Assembly (NCBI GenBank): GCA_027257055.1
Contig: JAPVLO010000001.1
Location: 15,542,501 to 15,606,500, forward strand
Source: Cephalopachus bancanus
Lineage: Eukaryota > Chordata > Mammalia > Primates > Tarsiidae
Direction of reading: 5' to 3'
DNA length: 64,000 nt
The notes beneath the pieces were generated by a model. It did not search any database and was not told the DNA's origin. It was given only the letters and a program-made list of their open reading frames with translations. Positions 1 through 11,271 of this stretch are shown piece after piece. The translations under genes and the position numbers were made by a program. Each line of letters starts with the position of its first letter. Positions within the stretch are counted from its first letter, which is position 1.

Positions 1-59
1 GAGCATCAGCTACAGGAAAGACGTGAGAGAAAGGGAGAGGCTGTATCCAATCACGGGGT

Positions 60-600
60 GTCTCTGTCATGGGCAAATGTGAAAGACGTGCCTGCACACG
101 TGTGTACACGTATGTAGGAACACATGTCTGGATGAGTACATGCTACATGCGCATACATATGCATGTGTGACGCGTGCATACATATATATCCATCAACACA
201 TGTATGTGCACGCACACATCCACATACCCATATTCGTGAACATGTGTGCGCACATATCCACACATACACACATGAACATGAATACGTGCATATATAATAT
301 ACACATACATAATCCTAGGATGTCTGTCATGAGCAAGCGTGGAAGATGTGCATGTGTACATACGTACACATTATAGCAATACATGCGTGGATGAGCATTG
401 TGCGTATGTGTTTATACATGTGTGTACACATGCATGTGTGACACATGTATACACCTATATCCAAGAACACGTGTGTATATATGCATGCATTCACATACCC
501 ATATACATGAACATGTCTGCACATATCCACCCATACTCATACATATACACATATAAATATGAACACATGCATGTATACATTTATATATACGCATATGTCC
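60..600. repeat. 260-bp tandem duplication of alternating purine-pyrimidine DNA
   Basis: Two diverged copies lie head to tail with a period of 260 bp. The motif tctgtcat is at 63 and again at 323, and each is followed by the same order of landmarks (gcaa..gt, a cacatg-rich stretch, a pentad like tatatatcca, then catacccatat). Almost every dinucleotide alternates purine and pyrimidine (CA, TG, TA, CG), so Z-DNA or cruciform formation is plausible. The small open frames here consist of His, Thr, Tyr and Cys runs and are not genes. Confidence 0.8.
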
Positions 601-699
601 CACAAGTTGTCATTTAAGTCTTCTAAGCCTAGTCACCCCCTACAAAATGGGCATAAGCAGCGGGCCTTCCCCCCAGGGTTGCTGGGGGAACCCCGGGAG

Positions 700-1180
700 G
701 AGTTCCATGGGAGCGCGTGTGAGGCCCCCACGCTGCTGCCGCGGAAACAAAACGTGGGCTCAGTCAAGGCGGCTTCGGCAGCCTTGTCAGCCCCACGGCC
801 GCCATCGCAGCCCCACGGCCGCCATCGCCATCATCAGCACTGTGAGCGGGCGCGGTCCCGCCTCCCCCAGGATCCCCTCCTCAGCCACCGTCCCTCTTTC
901 GACCGAACGGCGCCGAGCTCCAAGTCCAGTCCCCGGGACCCACGCGGTGGGCAGGCCCGGGCGTCCACGGACTGGCCTCCGGGCCCCGCGGGTCTTTGGC
1001 TCGGAACGTGGGCCCAGAGCCAGCGCCAGGCCAGCGTGGCTCGCCCCGGGAGCGGGGCCAAGCCGGGGTCCGCACGACCCTGTGGGTGCGGCAGGTGGGG
1101 AGGCCGCGCCGGGTGGGAGGCGTGGCACGCGCCGCAGCTCTGCGTCAGCAGGAGTGGGCGTCTCGCAGGGTGCACGAGGT
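700..1180. promoter_or_regulatory. CpG island
   Basis: I counted about 53 CpG dinucleotides in roughly 470 bp of about 70 percent GC, which gives an observed/expected ratio near 0.9. CpG density falls sharply on both sides. A 20-bp block with core ccccacggccgccatcg is tandemly duplicated at about 790-829. The island could be a promoter or simply an unmethylated GC-rich tract. No TATA box, convincing first exon or recognised protein is visible, although open frames cross it on both strands because stop codons are rare at this GC content. Confidence 0.6.
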
Positions 1181-2838
1181 CTGGTTCCTACAGCGCAGCA
1201 GAGGTCTGTCCAGGACACAGGAGCCTTGCAGGGCTTGTTCTTGTGGCCTGGCAACGATGGGGACCCAGATCTCCCAGCCATGCCCTCCGGCCTGGAGGGG
1301 ACAGCGGCTCTCAGGTGGGCCTGCCGCTTTCTGGCAAGACAGGCCTGGCCTGACTCATGGACCCACCCCAAGCAGCCCACCCCTCCTGCCTGTCCTCGCT
1401 GTCCGCAGCTTATGTCCACCCCGGCTGACGGTGATAGCTACCGACAGGGCTGCACTTGGGAGAGGAGGAGACAGATGTCCTCTCGATGGAGAGGCGATGG
1501 AGGTTCCAAGCACAGGACTTGGATCTGTGACGAGCTCCCGTGGGTGTGCTTGTTCCATCTGTGCCAAGGAAGGCATGATTCTGAAGGAGGGAGGGGGACG
1601 CAGCCTAGGGTTCAAAATGCCAGTTCTGGGAGAACCACGCTAGGGAGAGTCCTGGGGTCCTGGGCACGAAGACCGCAGAGGGGCCGAGGGGGCCACTCCA
1701 GGGCCGTCAGTGGCCTCAACACGGTCAGGGTGGCAGGGTGGTCCCTCAGCCATGCGCTGCCAATTGACCCACCCAACCCTGCCATCTGGGTGAAGCCAGG
1801 GGTTGGGCTGGCCAGGCGTGGGGCGGGTAGCAGCCTTGACGAGCAGGAGACCCGACGTGCTGAGGCAGAGCGCCCTGTTTCCGGTCCTGAGGACCCGCGG
1901 CGCCCACGACAGCAGACGGAGGGGGCTGGAGAGAGGAACCGTGGAGATGCCGGGAGCAGGAAGAGCTGGCAGCCACGGAAGAAAGGGCATCAGGGTCGGA
2001 AGACCCAGGACCGGCAGTCCCTCCTGAAGGTGGGGTCTGCAGTGTGGACACTGCACACTCCTGAAACAACGCGGCGAGGCTGTGGAAAGACAAGTAGGGC
2101 CAGGACTCACTGAAAGGCCCATGGGGGCAGCCCCAGCAGGCCAGGGGGCCCACCCCCTCTGAGGGACCCCCGGGGGCAGTTCAAGCCGGCTCAGGCCCGG
2201 CCTGCTGTCCCGGACAAAGAGACGTGCTCCCTCTTCTCCTACGGTGCGCATTGCCGTGGGGGAAGAAGATCCAAACGTGAGCAAGCAGGGCGGGAAAGAA
2301 AGGAGCCTGGCGCCACGTGCCAGAGAGCAGGGAGCTGGGAGGCCGAAGGCCGTCTCTGGGCAGGAGCCGTCTGAACAGCGCTGGACCTTCAGAGGAAGCC
2401 TCCCCTGGAATCGAGCTCCTTGGTGAAGCCGGAGGCAAGACACCGGCTACATCATGACTGTGGCTGGGTGTCTGTGTCTTTCCAGAACGCCCATGGTGGA
2501 AGCCAGACTCCGACGGAATTCCGTGAGAGGCGAGCCCTGTGGAGGGCGGGCGGGTCATGAAGACTGAGCCCACGTGAACGGGATTAGTGTCTACCAAGGA
2601 GGCTCGAGGGAGCCCTGTCTGGGAAGCAGAAAGCCCTCGCTGGACCCCAGATCAGCCGGCCCCCGGGAGTGAGGCTCCCGCCTTCAGACTGGGAGCAGTC
2701 AGCTTCTGGTGTTTATAAATCACTCCATCCGAGGTTTTGTTAGAGCAGTCTGAGTGGGCTAAGACAGTCACCAGAAAGTCCAGGGCTGTAGGATGGACCC
2801 GACTGTAGGACAGCACCTCTCTGAGCCCAGAACACGGC
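1181..2838. other. GC-rich unique sequence, no gene seen
   Basis: Unique-looking DNA between the CpG island and the 27-bp minisatellite. Frames of several hundred codons are open on both strands, but their translations are low-complexity Pro/Arg/Gly/Ser-rich text with no domain. They overlap each other antisense and have no supporting splice or start context. No interspersed repeat was recognised. Confidence 0.5.
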
Positions 2839-4751
2839 TATGGTGGGCGTCCCCATGTGGCCTGACTTGGTGGGAGTCTCTGCGTGGCCTGTTGAGGTGG
2901 GCATCCCTATGTGACCTGCTGTGGTGGGTATCCCTACGTAATCTGATGTGGTAGGCATCCCTGCAGGGCCTCCTATGGCGGGCGTCCCCACATGGCCTGT
3001 TGTGATGGACGTCCCCATGTGGCCTGCTGTGGTGAGCACCCCCGTGTGGCCTGCTGTGGTGGGCATCCCCATGTGGCCTGTTGTGGTGGGCGTCCCTGCG
3101 TGGCCTGCTGTGGTGGACATCCTCATGTGGCCTGCTGCGGTGGGTGTCCCTACATGGCCTGCTGTGGTAGGCATCCCTGTGGGACCTCCTGTGGTGGGCA
3201 TCCCTGCGTGGCCTACTGTGGTGGGTATCGCCACATGGCTTGCTGTGATGGGTGTCCCTGTGTGGCCTGCTGTGGTAGGTGTCCTTACATGGCCTGCAGT
3301 GGTAGGTGTCCCCACGTGGTCTACTGTGGTGAGCATCCCCGTGTGGCCTGATATGGTTGGCATCCCTGCAGGGCCTCCTATGGTGGGTGCCCCCACATGG
3401 CCTGTTGTGATGGATATCCCCATGTGGCCTGTTGTGGTGGGTGTCCCTGCGTGGCCTGCTATGGTGGATATCCCCATGTGGCCTGCTGTGGTGGGTGTCC
3501 CTACATGGCCTGCTGTGGTAGGTGTCCCTGCATGGTCTGATGTGGTAGGCATCTCTGTGGGACCTCCTGTGGTGGGCATCCCTGCGTGGCCTACTGTGGT
3601 GGGTATCCCCACTTGGCTTGCTGTGATGGGTGTCCCTGTGTGGCGTGCTGTAGTAGGTGTCCTTACATGGCCTGCAGTGGTAGGTGTCCCCACGTGGTCT
3701 ACTGTGGTGAGCATCCCCGTGTGGCCTGATGTGGTAGGCATCCCTGCAGGGCCTCCTATGGTGGGTGCGCCCACATGGCCTGTTGTGATGGATATCCCCA
3801 TGTGGCCTGCTGTGGTGAGCATTCCTGTGTGGCCTGCTGTGGTGGGCATCCCCATGTGGCCTGCTGTGGTGGGTGTCCCTGTGTGGCCTGCTATGGTGGA
3901 TATCCCCATGTGGCCTGCTGTGGTGGGTGTCCCTACATGGCCTGCTGTGGTAGGTGTCCCTGCATGGTCTGATGTGGTAGGCATCCCTGTGGGACCTCCT
4001 GTGGTGGGCATCCCTGCGTGGCCTACTGTGGTGGGTATCCCCACTTGGCTTGCTGTGATGGGTGTCCCCGTGTGGCCTGCTGTGGTGGGCATCCCGGTGT
4101 GGCCTGCTGTGGTAGGTGTCTTTACACGACCTGCAGTAGTAGGTATCCCTATGTGGCCTGCTGTGGTGGGCATCCCCGTGTGGCCTGTTGTGGTGACCGT
4201 CCCTGCGTGGCCTGCTGTGGTGGACATTCCCGTGTGGCCTGCTGTGGTAGGTGTCCTTACACGGCCTGCAGTAGTAGGTGTCCCTACGTGGCCTACTGTG
4301 GTGAGCATCCCCATGTGGCCTGATGTGGTAGGCATCCCTGCGTGGCCTGCTGTGGTGGACATCCCCATGTGGCCTGCTGTGGCAGGTGTCCCTACGTGGC
4401 CTGATGTGGTAGGCATCCCTGTGGGACCTCCTGTGGTGGGCAACCCTGCATGGCCTACTGTGGTGGGTATCCCCACATGGCTTGCTGCGATGGGTGTCCC
4501 CATGTGGCCTGCTGTGGTAGGTGTCCTTACACGGCCTGCAGTGGTAGGTGTCCCTACGTGGCCTGCTGTTGTGGGCATCCCCGTGTGGCCTGTTGTGGTA
4601 GACATCCCCGCATGGCTGCTGTGCTGGGCGTCCCTACATGGCCTGTTGTGGTGAGTGTGCCCACAGGGCCTGCTGTGTTAGGTGTCCCCATGTGGCCTAT
4701 CGTGGTGAGGGTCCCACGGGGCCTGCTGTGGTGGGTGTCCCCACATGGCCA
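2839..4751. repeat. 27-bp minisatellite, about 71 units, with higher-order blocks
   Basis: The unit has the core ggcctgctgtggtgggc followed by a variable ATCCCCATGT-like tail, 27 bp in total. Because 27 is a multiple of three and no frame-shifting indel has accumulated, one forward frame reads a nonapeptide like VGIPMWPAV and the reverse strand reads TAGHMGTPT-like units, both open for over 1.7 kb. Variant units recur at fixed intervals. A ggacctcct variant is at 3182, 3560, 3992 and 4424 (spacings 378, 432, 432), and a gggcctccta variant is at 2966, 3371 and 3749 (405, 378). These are 14, 16, 16, 15 and 14 units, so blocks of units were duplicated. Known behaviour of such loci suggests length polymorphism. 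No start context or flanking exon supports translation. Confidence 0.95.
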
Positions 4752-7700
4752 CCAGCACCCATGGTGTGGCAGAGTGGGGGCAGTCCGTGTTTCCCAGGCT
4801 CCTCCCCTCCCCAGAAGAGAGAAGGGCAGAGCGAGACGAACATGCCTGGGCATCCTTCCCAGACGCACACGCCAGTCACCCCACGTCCTGGGGCGGGGGG
4901 GCCGAGAGACGCAGAGGAGCCTCCCCCAGGGAGGAGGGGTCGGGAGGGGGAGAGATTGTCTCCCCGCCAAGGAGAAGGCTACGGTGTGGTTAGGGGTGGA
5001 TTAGGAGAGGGAGAAGCGTGGCTGAAAGCCCTCGGGCCAGAGAACACGTCGTGCGCTGGAAAGGCTGAGGGATGCCAGTGACTGGGCCCAGCGTTTGGGG
5101 GCGTGGGAGCAGGAGTGGGCATGGCAGACGGGGCAGGTCATGCGATGGGTTTAGATGAGACTCAGCCACTGGGCACACGTATGAAAGCCGTGTTCACTGT
5201 TTGGGTGATGGCAACACTCAAAGCCCGGTCCCCACCATGGCACAATAGACCCATGCAAAAAAAATGCACATGCATCATCTGACTCTAAGAGACTAAAAAT
5301 TAATTAAAAAGAGAGAAACTGATGTGTCTGCCTTGACCCTTTTAGGCAGCCTCTGGGGAAGACATGGAGGATGGGTGGTGGGCAGTCGCCTTGATAAACT
5401 GGCTGGAGGGTTTGGTGACAGTCAGGAGACACGATGATCCTCTGGCCTGCGGCAGTGGCCACGGAGAAGGAGAGATGCCAAAGAGCAGATGTGTCTGCCA
5501 GACTGGACCGGGGCTAGGTGGGAGGTCGAGGGGCAAACCCGGGAGTCAGTCACAAGGGAGGCAAGTGACTTGGGGATCTTGGGGACATCCATGCTTGGAG
5601 AAGAAAACTCCGTGGTTCCTTCAGCAACATCAGAAAACGAATTCTAAAATATTGAGATTTTCCCTCTTGAAGTCCAGTTTTTAAATGACGTCAAAGGTGT
5701 ATCTCAAAAGCCAAATGGGCAATACAAAGGTATTTCCACAAATTTGCTGGATCTTATAAAACCCCAAACCAGGCAACCCTGTCAGGACCTCTCCCACTGC
5801 TGGGAGCTTTTCTATCCTCTAATAAATTCCTATTTACTCAAAAAAAATCAAAACTGGACAACTTAAGACGGGCGAGAACCAGGTTCTATGAGGGGACCGA
5901 GCTGGACACATTCCCACAGAGTGTGTCCCGTTGCCATGATTGCACTCTATGGCCTTGCCTGGCCTGGCCTGGGTCTCCTCTTCCCATCTGCCTGGACGAC
6001 TGGAGAAGGTTCTGGATCCCCTGCTGGGAAATGGGTGCATTAAACAATCCTGGCTGAACCTGAGAACCCAAGCTGGAGCCACATTCCAACCAAGGCAGTT
6101 TCGTCCTGCAATGTCACTGCTCAATGCCACCCCAAACACAAGGGAGAAACGTCAAAGTGTCGACATCTGGTCGATCTCCTTAGACCGCGGAGAGAGGAGT
6201 CCCAGAGCGTGTTTCTCATTCTACAAGGAAACTGGAGGAGGAATAGACAGTGGCGCGGGAGACATTTAGGTTGGGGTCTTTGACCCCCACCCTGGTGACC
6301 CCTGCCCTCCCCAGTCACCCATCTCCATCCAAGCCAGTCTCCACGAGGGGTTCATGTTCCTGGAACAGACTCTTACCTTCATGCTGACTTACCAAGGGGT
6401 TGCCCATCGAGATGACAGGCTTTCCCTTCCCAATCGACTAAGCCCAGAGCTGCCAATAGCGCTTGGTTTCTAATTCCACCCCTCGCTGATGCCTTATTTT
6501 AAAACACACCTTATCTGACCTCCGCCTCAGCCTGGCATCTGGGCATGTTTGGCTTCCCTGAATAGTGACATGTGACCGGCGCGTGGTGGACGGATGATCA
6601 GAGACACAACACGTTCCTTCCGGGCCAACCTCAATCTGCAGCATGGCTGTGCAAGGCCGCGCGTCGCTCTTCTCAACCCCATCTGAACCCTGGAGGCGAG
6701 TGTAGACTCAAAGCCCAAACTGCCGGGTGCTCCCCCCGCACCCTGCCCAGGCTCACGAGTGGAATTCCCAGGGTTCCGGGATCAGGAATGCACAGCAAAA
6801 CCTGGCTTTTGCTGCGTCCACCTTTCTCACCAGAAGCCCGTCTTCAGGAGTGGCTCTCTCTCCACCTCTCAAGCCTCCCTGCACCAGACCTCCTTGGTGA
6901 GACTCAAAGGTGCCATTCCCGTGTGGGACATATTCAGAGAACGCCGAGAAAAAAGCAGGGCCTCTGCCGTGAGGGAGACAGATGGAACACGTGCCGGCTC
7001 GGCGGCCCTGGCTTCATCTCTCATCTCCTGGTGGCTGGACAGACACATGGCCCGTCTTGTGAGGGGGGACGGGCCGAGGTGGATGGGCAAATGGCCCTTC
7101 CACACTGCGACGGCCTCCCCGGAGGCGCCATGCCGTGCACCCGGTGCTGTCAGCTCACCTGGAAAGTGGACCTTTACAAGCCCACACGAGTCTCTGCTTT
7201 TTGGGGCGTGACAGCACTTCCCCTTCCCCGGGGAGCGACTCCCTAGAGGTTCCCTCCCTGCAGCGCTTCCCGTGGAGGGCCAGGCTTGCTTTCTAATGGC
7301 TCCCTTTCACCGAGCCACCGCTGACTGAGGAAAGTGAGGGTTTGGCTGCGCTGATGGCTCCGGGTAATGGCTGTGATTACGCCCTCTGCCTCTTCCTCCC
7401 AGCGCCCGCCTTTCAGCCAAGCAGCACATGATGCCTGGATAAGACTCAAAGAGCAGCTTAATATCAGGTTCTCGGAGCTATAATAAACGGTTCAAGATCG
7501 AGCAGATACAGTCGCGGCACCATTTCTGTGCCGTCCACGGGTTAAAACACATCAATCGCCTCCGCGGGCCCTTCTCTGAGTTAAAGCTCAGCTTACGCGT
7601 CTGCCAACATCCACAGGAAATGAATGGACGTAAACAAGCTCCTTGCATCACCGCAGTACAGCCTGGGAAAAGCCGGAGACTGCCACCAAGCAGCCCCAGG

Positions 7701-8329
7701 AAAGCGGGCGTGTGGGGTCGCCAGGGGAGAGGAGACGGGCTTCGAGTCGCCACCAGTAAACCTCACTCGTCTGGTCAGAGCCTGTGAGTTTGTCACTCGG
7801 CCTATTGCCTTTTCTCTTGAGCACCCCTGTCTCTACCAGGATCTCCTCTCTTATTATTTTGGGATGAGATGGGCACCATTAATTTGGCCTGTGTGGGCTG
7901 ATGTATCAAGCCAGAAAGAAGCCCTTGATCACCCGGCAAGAGACGATCTGCCCACTCTCATGGGGAAAACCCTGTTGTTTTTGATAGTTCACTCCACCAA
8001 GGATGGTCTGGAGGCAATGTCATTTTCACAGAATAAACACGTTTCTGCAGGGTGGGCTCAGGGGTCAACAGCCAGGGTCTGGGCGCAGCCATGTCACAAG
8101 CTGGATGGGAATCTTTGGTTGCTGTGTCATCTCCTGTAGTCTCTGTTTCTTTGTCCGAGGATTTGAGATAACAATTAGGTGAGCCCTGGTGCAGCCCTGG
8201 CACTAAGCCCCCAGAGCTAGCATCAGACGTCATAGGTTAAAGGGCATAGTCACCAGCAACAATGTACTTGCTTTAGGTGACGGCAACGAGTCCAGGGGTC
8301 CCAGGCCACTCAAACTCCTGACCAAATAG
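4752..8329. other. Unique sequence, no gene seen
   Basis: No coding gene or well-preserved interspersed repeat is recognised here apart from a short LTR 3' end near 5.8 kb. At about 7430-7640 the sequence becomes AT-richer, with a TAATAAA-like stretch and a balanced composition that resembles the possible regulatory blocks of the right third, but single-sequence inspection cannot show conservation. Confidence 0.4.
5740..5860 (+). repeat. Polyadenylated LTR 3' end (ERV-type R region), retroposed fragment
   Basis: The stretch reads like the promoter-to-polyA part of an endogenous retroviral LTR: tataaaa near 5755, a GC-rich initiator region, ctgggagctttt, then the signal aataaa at 5820 and, about 15 bp later, a run of eight A. 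Genomic A directly after the expected cleavage point suggests an RNA that was polyadenylated and copied back by L1 machinery. A second fragment with the same end lies on the opposite strand at 16811. The family is not identified. Confidence 0.4.
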
Positions 8330-8760
8330 CCATCAGTTCAGCATTCCCAGAGCCCCTCCAGGTTCAAAAATTCACTAGAATGACTCATGAACTCAGGAAA
8401 GCTCTGTGCTAATGATTGCAACATTATTACAAAGGATGAAACTCAGGACCAGCTGGATGTAAAGACACATAGGGTGAGGTCTAGGAGGGTCCTGAGCATG
8501 GAACTCCCAAACCCTCTTCCTGTGGGACCAGGGCACTTCACCCTTCCAACACATCCACACATACGCCAACCAGGAAGCTCCACTGAGTTTTTGTTGGGGT
8601 TTCGTTGTACAGGGACAGTTGATTGGATCCCTGGTCAAGTGGTTGGGCTCCATCTGAAGTCGCCCTCCTCTTCAGGAGGTCAAGAGGTCAGCTGATATCA
8701 TGTGACCCCTCCCCGAATCACATGGTTGTTCTTTCTGGTGTGGCCAACCCCCATCCTGAG
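8330..8760. mobile_element. Solitary LTR-like relic (old endogenous retrovirus family)
   Basis: Several blocks (tcactagaatgactcatgaa at 8371; acaaaggatgaaactcagga near 8430; ccaaccaggaagctc at 8567; aatcacatggttg; ccaacccccatcctgag) agree with the order of blocks in an LTR-type repeat that I recall from primate genomes but cannot name with certainty. No internal retroviral coding region is present. Edges are approximate because the element is diverged. It could instead be another medium-reiteration repeat. Confidence 0.45.
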
Positions 8761-8884
8761 CATAAGATGTATGCGGATAACATAGTTCTGTGACTCAGGA
8801 GATTCCAACAGCTTAGTGGTGACCTCCCAGGAACCCAGGACAAAGACCAGGCAAGTTTCTTATTATACAACAAGAGTAAGCTCT

Positions 8885-9000
8885 CATGGGAGTGCGGTGA
8901 CAATTAAATGAGGAAGTGCACACAAAGCATAACCACAGTGCCTGCGATCTGCACTTTACACAGCAAGTGCCTAATAAATGCTGATGTCTCATCACCGCCA
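8885..9000 (+). repeat. MIR SINE fragment
   Basis: The 3' half of a MIR is visible in order: acaattaaatgaggaagtgc, a CA-rich centre, cacagtgcctg, then caagtgcctaataaatgctg. These correspond to the MIR core and 3' tail (known family of ancient tRNA-derived SINEs). Confidence 0.75.
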
Positions 9001-9384
9001 CCATCACAATCATCATAATCCCTGTAAGTCAAGGCCTGGCCAAGTTCTGCCGTAGCTTTAGTTAAGGTACTAGCAGGACTCATACCGCAAGGTCCATTTG
9101 ATCAATTCTCTCTAAGCCTGTCTATAAAGTATCATTTCTGCATGCACTAAGACGAAGGGCAACCAATGCTTGTCAGAGTTTAGAATCCTGCTGTTCCTCC
9201 GCAAAACAATATGGCAGAATCTTAAACAGGCCTTATGTATACAATCATGCTTGAGTCATGGGATTTCTGGTGTGTCTCCTGCAAGATCAATTAGCACCAA
9301 AAACCCCCAGGCAAGCCAATACACGCAAATCATGTTTGCACTCATGTGCAATTTTATCCTGCCAATATTAGTTGGAAATTATCA

Positions 9385-9775
9385 TTGCCCTCCACATTTT
9401 ATTGGTGATGATGCTGGTGAAGCTCAGAGGTTTTTTTTTTTTTTTTTTTGAGTTGGAGTCTCACTCTGTCCCCAGACTGGAGTGCAGTGGCCGCTCCCAG
9501 CCACCCCAGCCTCGACCTGCTGGGCTCCGGCCATCCTTCTGCCTCAGCCTTCCAAGCAGCTGGAACTACAGGCGCGTGCTACCACACCCAGCTAATTTTT
9601 GACTTATTGTAGAGATGAGGTCTCACCAAGTTGCCCAGACAGGTCTCGAACCCGCAGGCTCAGGCAATCCACTCACCTCAGCCTCCCAAAGCCCTGGGAT
9701 TACAGGCTGAGCCACTGAGCCCGGCCAGCTCAGAAGGTTTTGGGACTACCCAAGATCATAATGCTGGTCCGGATG
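9385..9775 (-). repeat. MIR SINE fragment split by an Alu insertion
   Basis: The left part (cattttattggtgatgatg..gaagctcagagg, 9398-9430) and the right part (agctcagaaggttttgggactacccaagatcat, from 9727) form one reverse-strand MIR when the Alu between them is removed. They correspond to the MIR segment with the GAGGCTCAGAGAGGTTAAG and CCAAGGTCACAC blocks. The overlap agctcagagg/agctcagaagg is the target site duplication of the Alu. Confidence 0.55.
9433..9726 (-). mobile_element. Lineage-specific Alu, full length (group I)
   Basis: A reverse-strand dimeric Alu that begins with a T run at 9433 and ends gcccggcc. It carries the family's linker (ctacaataa then tcaaaaatt when read on its own strand), the motif caacttggtgagacctc-like before it, and the right-arm block ccagcagg.tcgaggctg. 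The A box reads tggctcagcctg, one base shorter than in AluJ. The direct repeat agctcagagg(t)n flanks it at 9421 and 9727. Confidence 0.9.
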
Positions 9776-10532
9776 GAGCATTTCAGAAAAACAACAAGAG
9801 ATCACTTGATAGGAATAAGTGCCTATTGCAGTATTTGGGCTCAAAGTATCAAGAACCATGCGTGGGCAGAGGAGAACCAGTGTCATCTTCCATCTCCCAC
9901 AGGGGAGCGTTGCTTCAGAGCTGCCAGCTAGGTTCTGTTGCTCATTTCTTATGAGGGCAGGGGAGGTGCCAAGACACACCTCAGATGCCCCAGTGAACCG
10001 TGGGGCAAACTGTCCTGTAGGAAATTCCCATTCAAGAACTAGTGACGTGACGCACTTGCACTGAGGTATGAGTGGTCTCGCTCGGTGGGGTGCTTGATGA
10101 GTATTGGACAACTGGCTATCTGGAAGAAAAGGAAAGACCTGACGTGCCGCCTGCCAATGCCCATGGTGTAGATCCATCCATGACGGCAGATGTATTCGGG
10201 CCCCCAGTGCTGTGCCGTATATTCAGAATTGGGAAGACATGTGCATGCCAGGCCTGGCAAGACGCTCTTCACACCACAGGCTTACGAAGATTTTGAGTCT
10301 TGATTTTATCATCAGTTGTGTTTGAGTCAGTTATGGGTCCAAGTCACCTTCAGCATCATCAGGGTTCCTGGGGGTGAGATGGTGAACAGAGCAGGTTAAA
10401 GACAGAGTCTTGGGGCACTCTACAGAGCCATACAAGGTGGGTGTCGCCTGACAGATTTTAAACAAAATTATTTGCTCAATAATGTCTAACTACTCATATT
10501 CTTACTTAACTCGTATTTCTCTATGTTCAATG

Positions 10533-10537
<5 letters not shown>
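9776..10537. other. Unique sequence, no gene seen
   Basis: No repeat family, exon or RNA gene is recognised between the MIR and the CA repeat. Composition is near average and the open frames are short. Confidence 0.4.

Positions 10538-10579
<42 letters not shown>
10538..10579. repeat. (AC)21 microsatellite
   Basis: An uninterrupted dinucleotide repeat of 42 bp. A perfect array of this length is normally polymorphic. Confidence 0.98.
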
Positions 10580-10581
<2 letters not shown>

Positions 10582-10610
10582 TATTTTGCAGTCAACAATC
10601 CTCAGTTCTC

Positions 10611-10890
10611 TTTTTTTTTGACTCAGGGTCTCACTCTGTCACCCAGGCTAGAGTACAGCGTTAAGATCACAGCGCACCGCGACCTTAACATCCTGGGCTC
10701 AAGTGACCCTCTTCCTCAGCCTCCTGAGTAGCTGGGACTGCAGGCACACATCACCACACCAGCTAATTTTTTGACATTTTGTAGAGAACGGGGTCTCACT
10801 ATGTTGCCCAGGCTGGCCTCGAACTCCTAGTTTTAAATAATCCTCCTGCCTTAGTCTTCCAACGTGCAAGGATTTTAGGTGTGAGCAGCC
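10611..10890 (-). mobile_element. Old Alu (AluJ type)
   Basis: A reverse-strand Alu. It starts at a T run, reads gtctcactctgtcacccagg, agctgggactgcaggc, then the middle linker ccagctaattttttgac, ctcactatgttgcccaggct, and ends with a decayed left-arm start. Many substitutions (for example gcgttaagatcacagcgcac) mark it as old. It lacks the special linker of the lineage-specific family. Confidence 0.85.
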
Positions 10891-11271
10891 CTCGATTCTG
10901 ACACTGGTCTATGAACCTCTCTCTTAATTGTGGCCTCTGTGGATGTACCAGCACTACCTAGATGGCTCGTGTGAAGGTCACGGACTGGATATTGGATTCC
11001 CAAGGCCAGGAAGGGGTGCACAAGCCTCATAGCAATTCATGGAAAACCAAAGTTCATGGTGCCTGAGTGGCCAACACCAGGTTCGCGGGATGATGGAGAA
11101 TATGGCGGAGTGCGGATACAAAGAAAGGGGAGAGGCCTCAACATATCGCTGGGAACGTCGCCAGATCTGGCGGGGCATTGCTGGGTGAAGCCTCGAGGGG
11201 AGGAGGGGGAGCTGGAGGGGAGTCGGACCTTGAACCTGGGGGTGCACAGCGGGCGGGGCCACGAGCAATGA
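10891..11271. other. Unique sequence before the polypurine array
   Basis: No gene or repeat is recognised. The last 100 bp grow G-rich (gaggggaggagggggagctg) and lead into the array. Confidence 0.4.

Noticed and set aside
647..2113. A forward open frame of 488 codons
   Set aside because: It lies in GC-rich DNA where stops are rare, overlaps long frames on the other strand, is low in complexity (Pro, Arg, Gly, Ser) and shows no domain or splice signals.
2740..4654. Very long frames on both strands across the 27-bp repeat (568 and 621 codons), mucin-like on the reverse strand
   Set aside because: Both are direct products of a stop-free 27-bp unit. No signal peptide, start context or flanking exon is present. 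Kept as a finding to test, not annotated as a gene.
10538..10579. CRISPR-like or regulatory repeat
   Set aside because: Plain (AC)n microsatellite; no spacers, and the genome is eukaryotic.
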